Positions 43,150-54,777 of a DNA stretch of 64,000 bases are shown piece after piece. Within the stretch, counting starts at the first letter, position 1; every line of letters begins with the position of its first letter. The DNA lies in NCBI GenBank assembly GCA_030704615.1, contig CM060734.1:26288001-26352000 (forward strand), in the 5' to 3' direction. The position numbers and the translations under genes are program-made. Below the pieces are notes generated by a model. It was given only the letters and a program-made list of their open reading frames with translations, did not search any database and was not told the origin of the DNA. This DNA is from Takakia lepidozioides (Eukaryota; Streptophyta; Takakiopsida; Takakiales; Takakiaceae).

Positions 43150-44035
43150 AAGACAGGCCGCTTACTCACTTGTTTTGGTCACCACGGGCTTGCACCGTTC
43201 TCGGGGTTACTACTCCCTATATATACTTCTTGACTGTCCGCGGGGGTTTCCAAAACACACCGTCCTTTTATGGTGAACCACCACGAAGACCCTTTGTTGC
43301 GCACCTCACTTCGGTAAGCTCCCCTTCAAGTCATAGTTACTTGCTCTAATGCGCGCGCCTGACTCCTCCACTGGCCGCCGGGCCACTTGGAGCTTCGGCT
43401 GCTCACCGGGACATAACGGTCCCCCTTCGCTCTCTACTAAAAACCCTCCACCTCCACCGCTTTGGGCCTAAGTGGAATTCCCTTTGGTAGTGGGCAGTCG
43501 GACAGCTCCTCATCTTTGGTCGCTTCCCCGGCTCGCGGTCGCTTACTCACTAGTTTTTTTTGTCACCAACGGCTTGCACCGTTCTCAGGGTCACCGACTC
43601 CCCTTATATATACTTCTGTAAGCTATCCGCGGGGTTTCACAACCACCATGCCATTTTAGGCGAACCACCACGAAACCCTCGACTCCCGGTGGTGAGTCGC
43701 GGTGGTCTGGCCCACTCACCACGGACCCTATTGACCGTGATGAGTCCCCAACCTCCCCAGTACTCCCACCACGAGGTCTCCGCCCCCATGGTGAGTCCTA
43801 TGTCACCCCCACTAAGTCCCGCTAAGCTACCACCACCCCTTGTGGAGCCACCCCCACCGCAACCCGGTGTGCGGGGCTCCACCTAGTGAGCGCCCTCCGC
43901 CTCCTTGAGTGCCTTGGGCACTCAGGGTGCTTCAGCCCCGTACCTATCGCTGCCGCTGCCGCCCCCCACCACAGGGGCAGCCCCTCATGTGTCCCGACCC
44001 CCCCTGCCCTCAAGGCAAAGGGCCGCGACACACAC
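43150..44035 (-). repeat. LTR fragment (43,150-43,292) abutting a fuller LTR (43,293-44,035)
   Basis: Both belong to the gag-family gypsy. Each has a minus-strand TATATATA box (near 43,215 and 43,605). The second starts TGTTGCGCACCTCAC and may be the 3' LTR of the 44.9-48.2 kb element. Confidence 0.75.
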
Positions 44036-44868
44036 CCCTACCAACAGGGAGTCGATGTCCTCATCGACTTGTCCATTTTGTAGGAACGAACATCCAAGTT
44101 GTGGCGTCCCACCTCAAGGAGTTTGTTTCCGCACCATGGCGTCCCATGGCAAAGAACCAAACCCCCCACTTGACTCTACTCTCCACTAGCTAGTTCGGCC
44201 GACTTCCTTCAAGTCCCGGCCAAGGGTGGAGCCTCTCCAGCTCCTCCCAGTGCACTCTCTTGGCCTACTTCAAGGCCAAGGAACGATCCTCCCGAGGATC
44301 GAATCGCCTTACTGCAAAAACATTGCTTGTGACCGCTCATGATGCCGCTTTTGGCATCACCTTGAGCAAGGGTTTCCCCGGAACCCTCTTTGACTAGGAA
44401 GATAACCTTGAACCAACCCCCAATCACTACAATTGGGTCCGCCTTGGAATGCTGGCCTGAGGTACGGGAACACACCGAAGCCGCACTACGACTTCGTCCC
44501 GAGGCTACACAATTATAGTACGTGAACGGAAACACGTGGCTTCCGCGTTAGCCCGCATACAAGGCAACCCGGGTAGCGCAGTTATAGTACGCGCACGCGC
44601 CAGGTGCGCACTAGCACGTGAACTCCCAAAGAAGGCGCAAGTTTCCTTGCCCTCGGATGGGGGTCACCCGATTTCGGCACTACGCAAACACACGATTAAC
44701 CCAATTTTACCTCTCCCACTTTTATAAGCTAGCATGCATTCTACACACTAGCCAACCATACCATGCATCACCATTCCAAACAAAATAGGACGCACAACAT
44801 TTGGAAGCCATTTCATTTATAGCACGTTTTATACAATACAAGTTTTTGCAATCGGATTCCTAAGCTAG
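44036..44868. other. Non-coding; possible U3 extension
   Basis: No coding seen. Contains an inverted repeat CGATCCTC/GAGGATCG near 44,284-44,301. The pol frame on the right breaks at about 44,885. Confidence 0.35.
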
Positions 44869-47800
44869 CTAAGCCGGGCTAAGCTGCTTATACCGGAGCA
44901 GTCCATTTTGCAAGTGAAACTGCGATTTAACCCCCATCCTCAAGTCTTGCATCACGAACTTCGCCAGCTCATCCTTCCGGCAAGCCTTCCTGATCTTCCT
45001 TTGGAGCGCCGTCTCGCCCTTTACACACCAACAGAGCTGCTGCTTTCTACTTAAAGCATCGGCCACCACGTTGTCTCGTCCCGGTTTGTACTGGATATCC
45101 ACGTCGAACACCGCCAAAGTATCTTGCCACCTAAGTTGTTTTGGGGACAACTTGGGCTGCGTGGCAAAATACTTCACCGTGACATTGTCCGTGAACACCT
45201 TCACTAGGTTGGAACCAACATAGTGGCGCCAAAGCTCAAGACAGTGCACCACCGCCTTCATCTCTTTCTCGTGCGTCGGCCACCGTTGCTCCACTTCATT
45301 AGTTTCTTACTTTCGTAAGCCACTGGACGTCCATCTTGCATCAGTACACCCCCAATCGCGAAGTTTGACGCATCTGTATGTATCTCGAATGGACGATCGA
45401 ACTCCGGGATTTTCAAGACTGGAGCTTCCGCCATCCGCTGCTTCAATTCAACAAAAGCTTGGCCACAAAAGGTGTTCCATGCCCAGACTTTAGATTTACA
45501 CAGAAGGTCTGACAGCGGCCCCGCAATCTTGGCGAATTTCTCACATACTTCCGGTAATAGGAGGCGAGTCCTAGGAAGGATCGCACTCCCGGGACCGAAG
45601 TCGGAGGCTCCCAGTCCAAGATGGCCCTCACCTTCTTGTCATCCATTTTGATCCCATCTTGTGTAATCACATGCACCAGGAACTCCACTTTTATGACCCC
45701 GAATTCGCACTTTGAAGCTTTGGCATACAGCTTCCCTTCCCGCAATTTCTGGAACACCCTTTCGAGATGCTCCAGGTGCTCCCCCTTTGTTTTTCAAATA
45801 CACCAAGATGTCGTCGATGTACACGATCACAAAGTCATCCAACCACTCCTGGAAAAGGCTGTTCATCAGCGTGCTAAAGGTCGCAGGTGCATTGGTGAGC
45901 CCAAAAAGCATCACCAGAACTAATCATATGAACCATACCTTGTCTTGCACGCGGTCTTCTCCTCATCTCCTTCCGCCACCCAAATTTGATGATAGCCGGA
46001 GCGCAAGTCGATCCGGCTGAAATACTTCGCTCCTGCCAACCGATCGAAGAGGTCGTCCATCCTTGGCAAAGGGTACCGGTTTTTTATAGTCACCTTATTC
46101 AGAGCCCTGTAATTGACACACATCCGTAGCGTCCCATCCTTTTTATCTGCAAATAGCACCGGGGCTCCGTAAGGTGACTTACTCTCGCCGGATGTACCCC
46201 TTTGACATTAGATCTTTGAGCTGAGTCTTCAGCTCGACCAACTCCCTGTGGCTCAACCGGTAGGGCGCCTTGGCAGGCGCTTCTGATCCCGGTATCCCTC
46301 AATCTTGTGGTCAACTCCTCTTCGCGGTGGCAAGCCGCTTGGCAAATCCTCCGGCATCACATCCTGGTATTTCTCCAAAATCCCCTTGATCCAATCTGGG
46401 TTCGGCTCTCCATCACCTTCTCCCTTGACTTCTCTAATGTAGAGCAAAAATTGGGGCTCGTGTGCCTCCTCCACGGCCCACTCCTTTGCTGACATAAGGT
46501 TTATTCGCCCTCCCACGGATTTGGGCGTTTCCGAAACTCGTAAGACCTCGCCACCATTCCAACATGGCAGCATGACTACCCTCTTGCGGCCATCTATGAC
46601 CGACCGCTCCGATTTGCTCAAAAAGGTCATCCCCAAAATGAGATCCACTCCATCGATCTCGCAGACGGTGAAGTTCTCACGTCCCTCCCAACTCCCCAGT
46701 TGAAGAGGAACATGAACGCAATTGCGGTTCTCCTTTCCTTTGGCAGAACGCACCTCAATAGAGGCCCCTACGTCAGTCGTCAGGAGTCCCAGCTTTTGTG
46801 CCATTGCCGGTGTCATGAAGGAGTGCGACGCTCCTGTGTCCACCAACAATGACACGTTAGTTCCGGATATTATCCCATCCACGAACAATAAGTGACTCCC
46901 TTTACGCAATGCGCCAGTTTCCTGATACAACTCACAAGAATATTTGCCTACCTTGCAAGTCCTGGCGACCACCGCTTCCACCAAGTGACTGATGGTATCT
47001 TCCGACAGCTCCGTGGTTGCCCGAGTCATGTTCAATTGTCGGGGTTTCGTGCACTTCTTGGCCATGTGCCCCGGCTCTCCGCAATTGAAACACACTCCAT
47101 CAAAGGTCGCCTTCTGTCCGCCATAAGCTGCTCCACCCGCTTTTCCTTTCGAAGCACCGGGTGCCGCCTTGACGTGTGAAGGCCCTCCCTTCGATTTCCA
47201 CGTGCCATTGTCGCCGCGTGGCCTATCCCACTTCTTTTCCGGTCGGAAGGAGTCACCTTCCCGCCGGGTCTTCTTGTGGTTCAGCTCCGTACGGCCTTGT
47301 CTTTCACCCCTAGAGAGACATCTGAGAACATTCGGCCCTCTCAATTGCCTCGTTCAAAGTCTTAGGTGGCTTCTCTCCAACTTCCGCCTGGCCCATGGGG
47401 CCAGTCCCGCCACAAAGTTGAAGACCATTTCCGGTTTCTTCTGCCATGTCCGCGACTTCGAGCAAAAGCACATTGAAAGCCTGGACATATCCCTGAATGT
47501 CGTCTGTTTGCTTCAAATTCCTCATCTTGTCCCGGGCAAGCCATACGCGTTGAGGGGCACAAACTGTCTCTTCATCAATTCCTTGAACCCACTCCAGTTC
47601 AAGGTTTCCGGGCTTGGACCGATTCGTGAAGGCGTTTCTGCCACCATTGTTGAGCATAGCCCCTCAAATAGGTGGGAGCCACTTCCACCCGATCCTCGTC
47701 ACTCAACTTGGCCGCCCGGAAGTACTGCTCTAGCTCCAAGAGCCAGGTGTTGAGTGCCTTCTGATTTCGGACGCCCTCGAAGGTGCCGGTTCCTTAGGCT

Positions 47801-48167
47801 TCACCTTAAACTTTGCCTTAGGGGAAGTGGCATTAGCCGCCCTCAACACGTCTTTCACAGCGTCCCGCCAACTGCGCCAACAACCTTCCCAAAAGGCTCC
47901 CGGCATGGGAGGCATCTGTTGGTCGGTCGGAGCTCTCACGGATTTCTCGGGCTCCGACTCCTCGGATTCCTCCCGCTCTTGGGCGGCCTCGTTTTCAGAA
48001 ACCTGCGTCGCTTCCTCAAATGGCCACTTCGGTGACACGTCGCTCCCATCGGGCTCACCAGGATCATCATCTTTTGGGCCGTTCCGCTTTCGCTTTGGCT
48101 TGCCCGACCCCATGATGAGGCCAATCCCAAGGACGATCGCGTACTGAACTCTAAGCTCTGATACCAA
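44869..48167 (-). pseudogene. Ty3/gypsy gag-pol, most complete copy, frameshifted
   Basis: Order on the minus strand: gag start (about 48,110), capsid core (47,310-47,760), basic linker, CCHC knuckle C-F-N-C-G-E-P-G-H-M-A-K-K-C (about 47,060-47,100), then in the same 363-codon frame (46,253-47,344) the retropepsin L-L-V-D-T-G-A-S-H-S-F. Next is RT with D-Y/N-Y-R-A-L-N-K (45,920-46,159), [12 protein letters not shown] (45,639-45,914), and RNase H with E-I-H-T-D-A-S-N and A-D-A-L-S-R-K (44,869-45,446). At least five frame changes break it, and it ends before integrase. Intact relatives make virus-like particles, process Gag-Pol and integrate cDNA. Confidence 0.92.
48155..48166 (-). promoter_or_regulatory. 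Primer-binding site, tRNA-iMet type
   Basis: TGGTATCAGAGC on the minus strand, two bases inside the LTR terminus at 48,169. Confidence 0.85.
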
Positions 48168-48168
48168 A

Positions 48169-48886
48169 TGTCGCGCACCTCACTTCGGTAAGCTCCCCTT
48201 CAAGTCATAGTTACTCGCTCTAATGCGCGCGCCTGACTCCCAACCTGCCGCCGGGCCAACTTGGAGCTTCGGCTGCTCACCGAGACATAACGGTCCCCCT
48301 TTGCTCTCTCACTAAACCCTCCACCTCGTTGGGCCTAGTGGAATTCCCTTTGGTAGTTGGCAGTCCGGAACAACTCCTCACTCTTTGTTCGCTTTCCGGC
48401 TCGCTTGCTTACTCACTAGTTTTTGGTCACCAACGGGCTTGCACCGTTTTCGGGGTCACTACTCCCCTTATATATACTTCTGTAGCTTTCCGCGGGGGTT
48501 TCACAACCAGCCATGCCATTTTATGGCGACAACCACCAACCACAAAAACCCTCGACTCTCGGTGGTGAGTTGCGGTGAGTCTTTTGGCCCACTCACCACG
48601 GCCCCTATGGACCGTGATGAGTCCCAAGACTCCCCATGACTCCCACCACGAGGTCTCCGCCCCCATGGTGAGTCCTATGCCACCCCCACTAAGTCCCGCT
48701 AAGCTACCACCACCCCTTGTGGAGCCACCCCCACCGCACCCGTTGTGCGGGGCTCCACCTAGTGAGCGCCTCCGCCTCCTTGAGTGCCTTGGGCACTCAA
48801 GGTGGCTTCAGCCCCCCGTACCTATTTTTTGCTGCCGCTGCCACCCCCCTACCATAGGGGCCGCCCTCATGTGTCCCCGACCCCCC
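48169..48886 (-). repeat. 5' LTR of the gag-pol element, cut by the assembly gap
   Basis: Starts TGTCGCGCACCTCAC on the plus strand. A TATATATAAGGGG box on the minus strand (about 48,463-48,475) marks the U3 promoter. The outer end is lost in the N gap. Confidence 0.85.
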
Positions 48887-49386
48887 NNNNNNNNNNNNNN
48901 NNNNNNNNNNNNNNNNNNNNNNNNNNNNNNNNNNNNNNNNNNNNNNNNNNNNNNNNNNNNNNNNNNNNNNNNNNNNNNNNNNNNNNNNNNNNNNNNNNNN
49001 NNNNNNNNNNNNNNNNNNNNNNNNNNNNNNNNNNNNNNNNNNNNNNNNNNNNNNNNNNNNNNNNNNNNNNNNNNNNNNNNNNNNNNNNNNNNNNNNNNNN
49101 NNNNNNNNNNNNNNNNNNNNNNNNNNNNNNNNNNNNNNNNNNNNNNNNNNNNNNNNNNNNNNNNNNNNNNNNNNNNNNNNNNNNNNNNNNNNNNNNNNNN
49201 NNNNNNNNNNNNNNNNNNNNNNNNNNNNNNNNNNNNNNNNNNNNNNNNNNNNNNNNNNNNNNNNNNNNNNNNNNNNNNNNNNNNNNNNNNNNNNNNNNNN
49301 NNNNNNNNNNNNNNNNNNNNNNNNNNNNNNNNNNNNNNNNNNNNNNNNNNNNNNNNNNNNNNNNNNNNNNNNNNNNNNNNNNNNNN
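48887..49386. other. Assembly gap of exactly 500 N
   Basis: The round length suggests a placeholder for an unknown distance. Any ORF crossing it is spurious. The pol gene of the element whose 3' end follows must lie within or beyond it. Confidence 0.98.
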
Positions 49387-49615
49387 AACAAGACATGGGA
49401 GGCCAAGCTCATAGGAGTCATACATGAGATCCCAAGCTCAAGTTCACAGGTTGCAAGACGGCGACTAACGATGGGCAACTCTTGCACCCGGCCTCTTGAT
49501 CTATCGAGTTTGAGTGTAGTAGGGATAGTGGTGGAGGACTTAGTGAGGCTATGGTCACTATCACATCTTGTGGCTACCTGGACTTAGAGGGACCTAAGCA
49601 CCAGCTAGGGGGGCG
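49387..49615 (+). repeat. 3' UTR of a PHD-gypsy element (subfamily 1)
   Basis: Shares ordered words with 54,540-54,775 (TTCACAGGTTGCAAGACGG, GCGACTAACGATGGG, ACCCGGCCTCTTG) and ends at a polypurine tract AGCTAGGGGGGCGAT. Confidence 0.75.
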
Positions 49616-49616
49616 A

Positions 49617-50326
49617 TTGTGTGGACTAGTGACTGCCATAGTGGGGCAGCGTAGTGGCAGCCTAGTGACTGACTAGTTGTAGCCTAGTGGTTGGACTAGT
49701 GGCTGGACTAGTGGTAGACTAGTGGTATACTAGTGTGTGGTGTGCACATGTGTTGTGTGGTTTTGGACAGCGATGTAGTTGTGTAGCGATATGTATGCGC
49801 ACGACAGCTGTCAAGTTATTTTACCACTAGTGTGAAACTAGCTAGGAAATAGCTAGCTTTTACATATTGACATTTGGGATTGGCCCAAATGTCAATCCAG
49901 GGGTCAAGGCAGATTTAGGCCCTGGAGTGGTTATCTTCACGGCAAGCGCGGGAGGCTCATCTTTCTCGAGTTGAGCCTCACCGCGCCTAGCTATGGCGCC
50001 GTAGTGTGGATTCCCCATGGCGTGGGGTGCACTTGGCTTGACTTGTATTTGAGTGATGAGGTTATATATGCATGAGTTTATGCTTCAGCTTTGTGAGCTC
50101 GCATGAGCTTATGCTTGTATTCTTCCTCTTTATCATTGTGTGGACTAGTGACTGCCATAGTGGGCAGCGTAGTGGCAGCCTAGTGACTGACTAGTTGTAG
50201 CCTAGTGGTTGGACTAGTGGCTGGACTAGTGGTAGACTAGTGGTATACTAGTGTGTGGTGTGCACATATGTTGTGTGGTTTTGGACAGCGATGTAGTTGT
50301 GTAGCGATATGTATGCGCACGACAGG
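49617..50326 (+). repeat. LTR, PHD-gypsy subfamily 1, with internal terminal direct repeats
   Basis: Runs from TGTGTGGACTAG just after the polypurine tract to GCGCACGACA. The first about 187 bp (49,617-49,803) recur nearly unchanged at the end (50,137-50,325). A 14-bp stem hairpin with loop TCTTTCTCGAGT lies in the middle. Confidence 0.8.
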
Positions 50327-50599
50327 TTCAATGGCTAGTCGGCACCTCGTCCATCAATATCATCTCTACAATAGTATCTTGATGAATATATCCATCTTTT
50401 ATTCTTAATCAGCGCTGACCAATCCATACAACTGGCTTTATCAATCCATAACCATAATTAGCTTATATCCTTGGTTATATGAAACCTAGGAGTGGGCGTT
50501 AAATCATAAACCGATTATTAACCGATTATTACTATCACAATCTAGAACCGTTCGGTTCAATAGGTAAAGATAGAGGAGGTGCGTGATAAACTCCCCCAC

Positions 50600-51065
50600 T
50601 CAAAGTTAATCAGTGTCCTCAATGATACTAGGGGAAATCCTGAAAATCATTCTTAGGATGTTAATAAATACCAACTTTTAATCCAAAAGACTTCTAAAAT
50701 GACTAACAACCATTCGATCCCAGTCGCAATTATTTGCCAACATCGTTCGGCAATCTATACATTCTTCTACCTTGAATAGAATGGAAATGTCAGAGTTGGT
50801 ATTATTCTTAGCAGGCCAAAAGATGCCTGTTTAGACAATCTATCAATCACAAAAGAATACTATCATGCTGATGCCTTGTTTAGGCAAAGCCACAATAAAC
50901 TCCATGCTAATGGATTCCCATCTAGCCTTAGGGACATCCAAAGGTTACAACAAATCTGGATTTTTCACTCTTTCCATTTTCAAGACCTGGCAAGGAAAAT
51001 GCCTTACAACTAAATCTTGGATATCTCTTCACATTCCTAACAAAACTGTTTCTTTATCTTCATAT
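50600..51065 (-). pseudogene. Gypsy integrase remnant
   Basis: The minus strand near 50,860-51,000 reads W-E-S-I-S-M-E-F-I-V-A-L-P-K, the start of an rve core with Glu in place of the first catalytic Asp, followed by L-S-K-Q-A-S-F. It is heavily decayed with stops, and belongs to a gypsy lineage other than its neighbours. Confidence 0.55.
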
Positions 51066-51955
51066 GTCTTTTGAAATCCCGAGTGACCAACACTCATGAT
51101 GTTGTGAAAATCATAAATAATGTGTAATCATAAAACCTTAATTTGATGTATATATATTCTAGTACCAAAGTACTGTGGATAAAAAAGAGGGACCTTGCAA
51201 GATACTTATTGCACGGGTAGTATCCCACAGCCTAAGACGACTGCAGCGGAAGGGAAAATAATCTAGGGCTATGATTCATTTGGTCTTGCTCCGATGCTTC
51301 ATTTCATCATTTCATATAGTTCTTCTTCTCATATCAACACATGGAGTAAAGGAAATGCACTGCAGCTGGTTGAGATGACCATCTTGCCAATACTCCCAAG
51401 GAGCACATGCTAGAACGTGAGCGTGGCCACGTGAGCGTGTGAACCTGAGATTACGCCACGTAGGCTCATAGCCCAGCCCAGACCAGACGTGGACGGAATC
51501 ATGAAAGATGTTGGGCCTAATACTGTGGGTGCACACATATATCCGCGGAGATATTAAACTCCAGAAGGAAATCCAATATGCAGAGACTTTGTTTCCCTAT
51601 TTCCGAGGATATTTTTTCTTTTTTGTGTGCATTGATTCCAATGGTTTTTTGACATGGTTCCTCTGCTTGACAGCAAGAAATTGCTAATGTAGGAGAGAGA
51701 GGATGAACTTGGCAAGGACTCAAGAGAGTATATTGGAAATGGAAACATGACAGCTTTGTGTGATGTAGCTTTGCCTCAATTTGTTTTTAAATCTGTTGAA
51801 GCACTTAGTGCCGGTCAAAACAGAGCTAAAAGATATGAAGATTTTATGCATGTTTGCATCAATGCAAACATGATTTGTCCCTCTCCCAATTCTATTTTGA
51901 CAAAATTTTATGTCTCTAGTTTGTTCAATCTGTTGAAGCATATAAGAATGCATGA
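51066..51955. other. No supported gene; TGACGTGG-like strip
   Basis: GTGAGCGTGGCCACGTGAGCGTG and TTACGCCACGTAGG occur at about 51,418-51,466. ORFs at 51,747-52,061 show no domain. Confidence 0.4.
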
Positions 51956-51959
51956 GACA

Positions 51960-54518
51960 CAGCTATGCACGGGAAGGATTGCCTATACCAGTGGCGGTTC
52001 TTACCATTTGGGCTTAAAAACGCTCCCGCTGAGTTTCAAAGAGTCATGGACAGGATTCTAGCAGGGGTGGAGTTTGCTCGGTGCTACATAGATGACATCA
52101 TCATCTTTAGTGCTACGGTGGAGGAGCATGAGAGACACCTTCAGGGGGTATTTGAGCGCTTGAGGACGCACGGATTGAAGTTACATCCGGGCAAGTGCAA
52201 GTTTTTCCACAACCAGATTGAGTATCTAGGTCACATGATATATCCTGGAGGATTGGGGGTACAGCAGACTAAGGTAGAGTCCATTGCACAGGTTCCACGC
52301 CCCACGGATGTGAGCCGAGTTCGAGCTTTCATGGGGTTAACAAACTATTACAGACGGTTTGTTAAGGGATTTAGTGCCATTGCAAAGGCTCTAACCAAGC
52401 TGACCAAGGTGGACCAGGAGTGGCAGTGGGAAGATGAGCAAGAACAAGCTTTTCAAGAGCTCAAGGCGAGGTTGACCTCGGCGCCCATCTTGAGACGACC
52501 TATCAGGGGGCGTCCTTTTCAGCTGCATACAGATTGGAGCATGCTGGGGCTTGGAGCGGTGCTCACACAGGTGGATGATGAGGGAAGAGAGTTCGTAGTG
52601 GCTTATGCTAGCCGCTCGAACAATGCTGCAGAGTCTAAGTATAGCTCATATGAGGGAGAATGCTTAGCTGCAGTGTGGGCCGTGGCACACTTCAGGTGCT
52701 ATTTATACGGCAATCTCTTCACCCTTGTCACGGATCACCAACCACTCAAGTGGTTGATGGAGTCAGACAAGCTTACGGGGAAGCTTGCACGGTGGGCACT
52801 CATCCTTCAAGAGTATGACTTTCAGGTGGTGCATCGACCGGGTTTGGTCAATCGAAATGCAGATGGGTTGAGTCGCAATCCATGCACGAGCCAGCAGGAT
52901 GACACTGGAGCTCGGTGGCATGGTGAGACGGACGAGGAGATGGTGCCCGGATGGCATGCATCTGCATTTCTATGTATCTTGGCAGCGGAAGGCCAGGTTG
53001 GACCCACAACAGGGATGACTGTAGATCAAGTGTCTGAGGACCCTGAGGCCAGCAATGAGCAGGGTGGCGCCAAAGATATACATGAGGATTCAGTTGTGTT
53101 GGACTACCTCCGCAGTGGAGACACGGCAGCCACTATGACTGCCAAGGAGAGGGATCGGATCCTACAACGAGCCAAGAGGTTCAGGTGGGAGGGGACACAC
53201 CTGCTCCGAGTGTGGGAGGATGGTCGAGTGAGGATTGTGCCTCACCCAACACAGCGGGCACGGTTAGTGCGGCATGCCCATGAGGAGTTGGGGCATTTTG
53301 GGGTGCGACGCACTCATAGTCTACTGCAAGGGCAGTATTGGTGGCGTGGTATGCACACAGAGGTGCAACAATTTGTGGCTAGGTGCATGGTGTGTGACAG
53401 GGTGCGTGCTTCATTCAACGCCCCTACTCCACAATTGCACCCTCTTCCGATCATGGGATTGGGCTACAGGTGGAGTCTTGACTTCGCAGGGCTGTTGCCA
53501 CTGACCATGCGCCACAACAAGTACGTGTGGTGATGGTGGAGCACTTCTCCAAGTGGATTGAATTGGTTCCATTGCCTGATAAGGCTAGTGAGGGAGCTGC
53601 GTATGCATTCCTGGATTGTGTGCTTAGCCGATTCGGTGCTCCAGCTGAGGTACTCACGGACCAAGGGAGAGAGTTCTTGGGGGAGTTTCAGGCTTTGTGT
53701 GACAAGCCTTGATAGACCACCGCACCACTTCTCGGGATCATCCTGAAGCCGATGGCTTGGCAGAGAGAGTTGTTCAGACAGTAAAGAGGGGTTTGCGCAA
53801 GTATGGCTTGCAGAAGGGACACCTAGGAGATTGGGACCTTCAGTTACCCTGGTTAGCCATGGGCTACAGGTTCAGCAAGCAAGCATCACTTGTCTCCTTC
53901 TCACCATACTTTCTTCTCTTTGGCCGAGAGCCGGATTTGCCTACATCCATTCGCAGAGAAGCTGCTACAGTTCTTAACCTTGACGATCCGAACATGTGGG
54001 CACGTGCATGTGGGCAGCGTGCAGAGTTGTTCAAGAGAGTCATGCCCATGGCTTTCGAGAACCTTGCCATTGCACAACACCGTGATACGTTGAGGTATGC
54101 TACCATACGTGGTGGGGGCTATCGTCCTGGGATTCGGAGATTCAACCCTGGTGACTATGTCTATCTGCAGCAGACTGCTCCTACGACCCTGGATGTGACT
54201 GCAGGACGTGTTATTTTGAGGGTTCGAGAGGTCTTGCCCTCAGGCGTCTTGGTCTTGGAGGGTCGGGATGGCATAACTTGGAAGGACCATGTGCGTAATT
54301 GTGCGCCATGTCACCTTCCGAATGTTGATGGCAGGATTGACCCAAACATGGTAGTGGTATCTGCAGGTTTGAGGTGCATGTTGTGTGGGTCTGCTAAAGG
54401 GGCAGCCACCATGCTGGTGTGCGATCGATGCTCTAGAGGTTGGCATATGGGATGCTTGACTCCACCTCTTGAGATGGTTCCGGATGGGGATTGGTTATGT
54501 CCACATTGCATTGGATAG
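51960..54518 (+). pseudogene. Ty3/gypsy pol with C-terminal PHD finger
   Basis: 51,965-53,533 (522 codons, open) has F-G-L-K-N-A-P-A-E-F, C-Y-I-D-D-I-I-I-F (RT active site), R-A-F-M-G-L-T-N-Y-Y-R-R-F, RNase H (L-H-T-D-W-S then S-S-Y-E-G-E-C, L-V-T-D-H-Q-P-L), the H2C2 integrase finger (H-E-E-L-G-H-F-G, then C-M-V-C) and the first integrase Asp in W-S-L-D-F-A. A stop/frame change at about 53,530 leads to V-L-T-D-Q-G-R-E-F, and another at about 53,710 to H-P-E-A-D-G-L-A-E-R-V (catalytic Glu). After the integrase tail (F-N-P-G-D-Y-V-Y-L) comes the PHD finger. RT begins abruptly at 51,960, so gag, protease and RT fingers are missing. The two breaks are mild, so this is a young copy. Confidence 0.93.
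54370..54514 (+). other. C4HC3 PHD finger domain at the integrase C-terminus
   Basis: Ligands in order: C-M-L-C, then C-D-R-C, G-W-H-M-G-C, and W-L-C-P-H-C just before the stop. This fits C-x2-C-x(n)-C-x2-C-x4-H-x2-C-x(n)-W-x-C-x2-C, the PHD signature with its diagnostic Trp two residues before the last Cys pair. PHD fingers read unmodified or methylated histone H3 tails. Chromoviral gypsy elements have a chromodomain at this position. Confidence 0.85.
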
Positions 54519-54777
54519 TGGGAGTGGATACAACCATGGAAGGCTAACAAGAAACGCAAGGCCCAGCTACTAGGAGACCTTGAACACACGAGGTCCTGGC
54601 TCAAGTTCACAGATTGCAAGATGGCGACTAACGATGGGGCTACTCTTGTACCCGGCCTCTTGGTCTATAGAGTTTGAGTACAATAGGGACAGTGATAGAG
54701 GACTTAGTACGGCTGTGGCTATTACATCTTGTAGCTATCTGGAGGTAGAGGGACCTATCCACCAGCTAGGGGGCGAT
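54519..54777 (+). repeat. 3' UTR and polypurine tract of the PHD-gypsy element
   Basis: Conserved with 49,387-49,615 and ending AGCTAGGGGGCGATTG next to the LTR. Confidence 0.78.

Noticed and set aside
48575-49587. Long ORFs across the N block
   Set aside because: They consist mainly of unknown residues over the 500-N gap.
49617-50326. Terminal-repeat-in-miniature (TRIM) element in place of one LTR
   Set aside because: The second repeat has no polypurine tract before it, and the same layout follows the gypsy 3' end in three subfamilies, so one LTR with internal repeats fits better.
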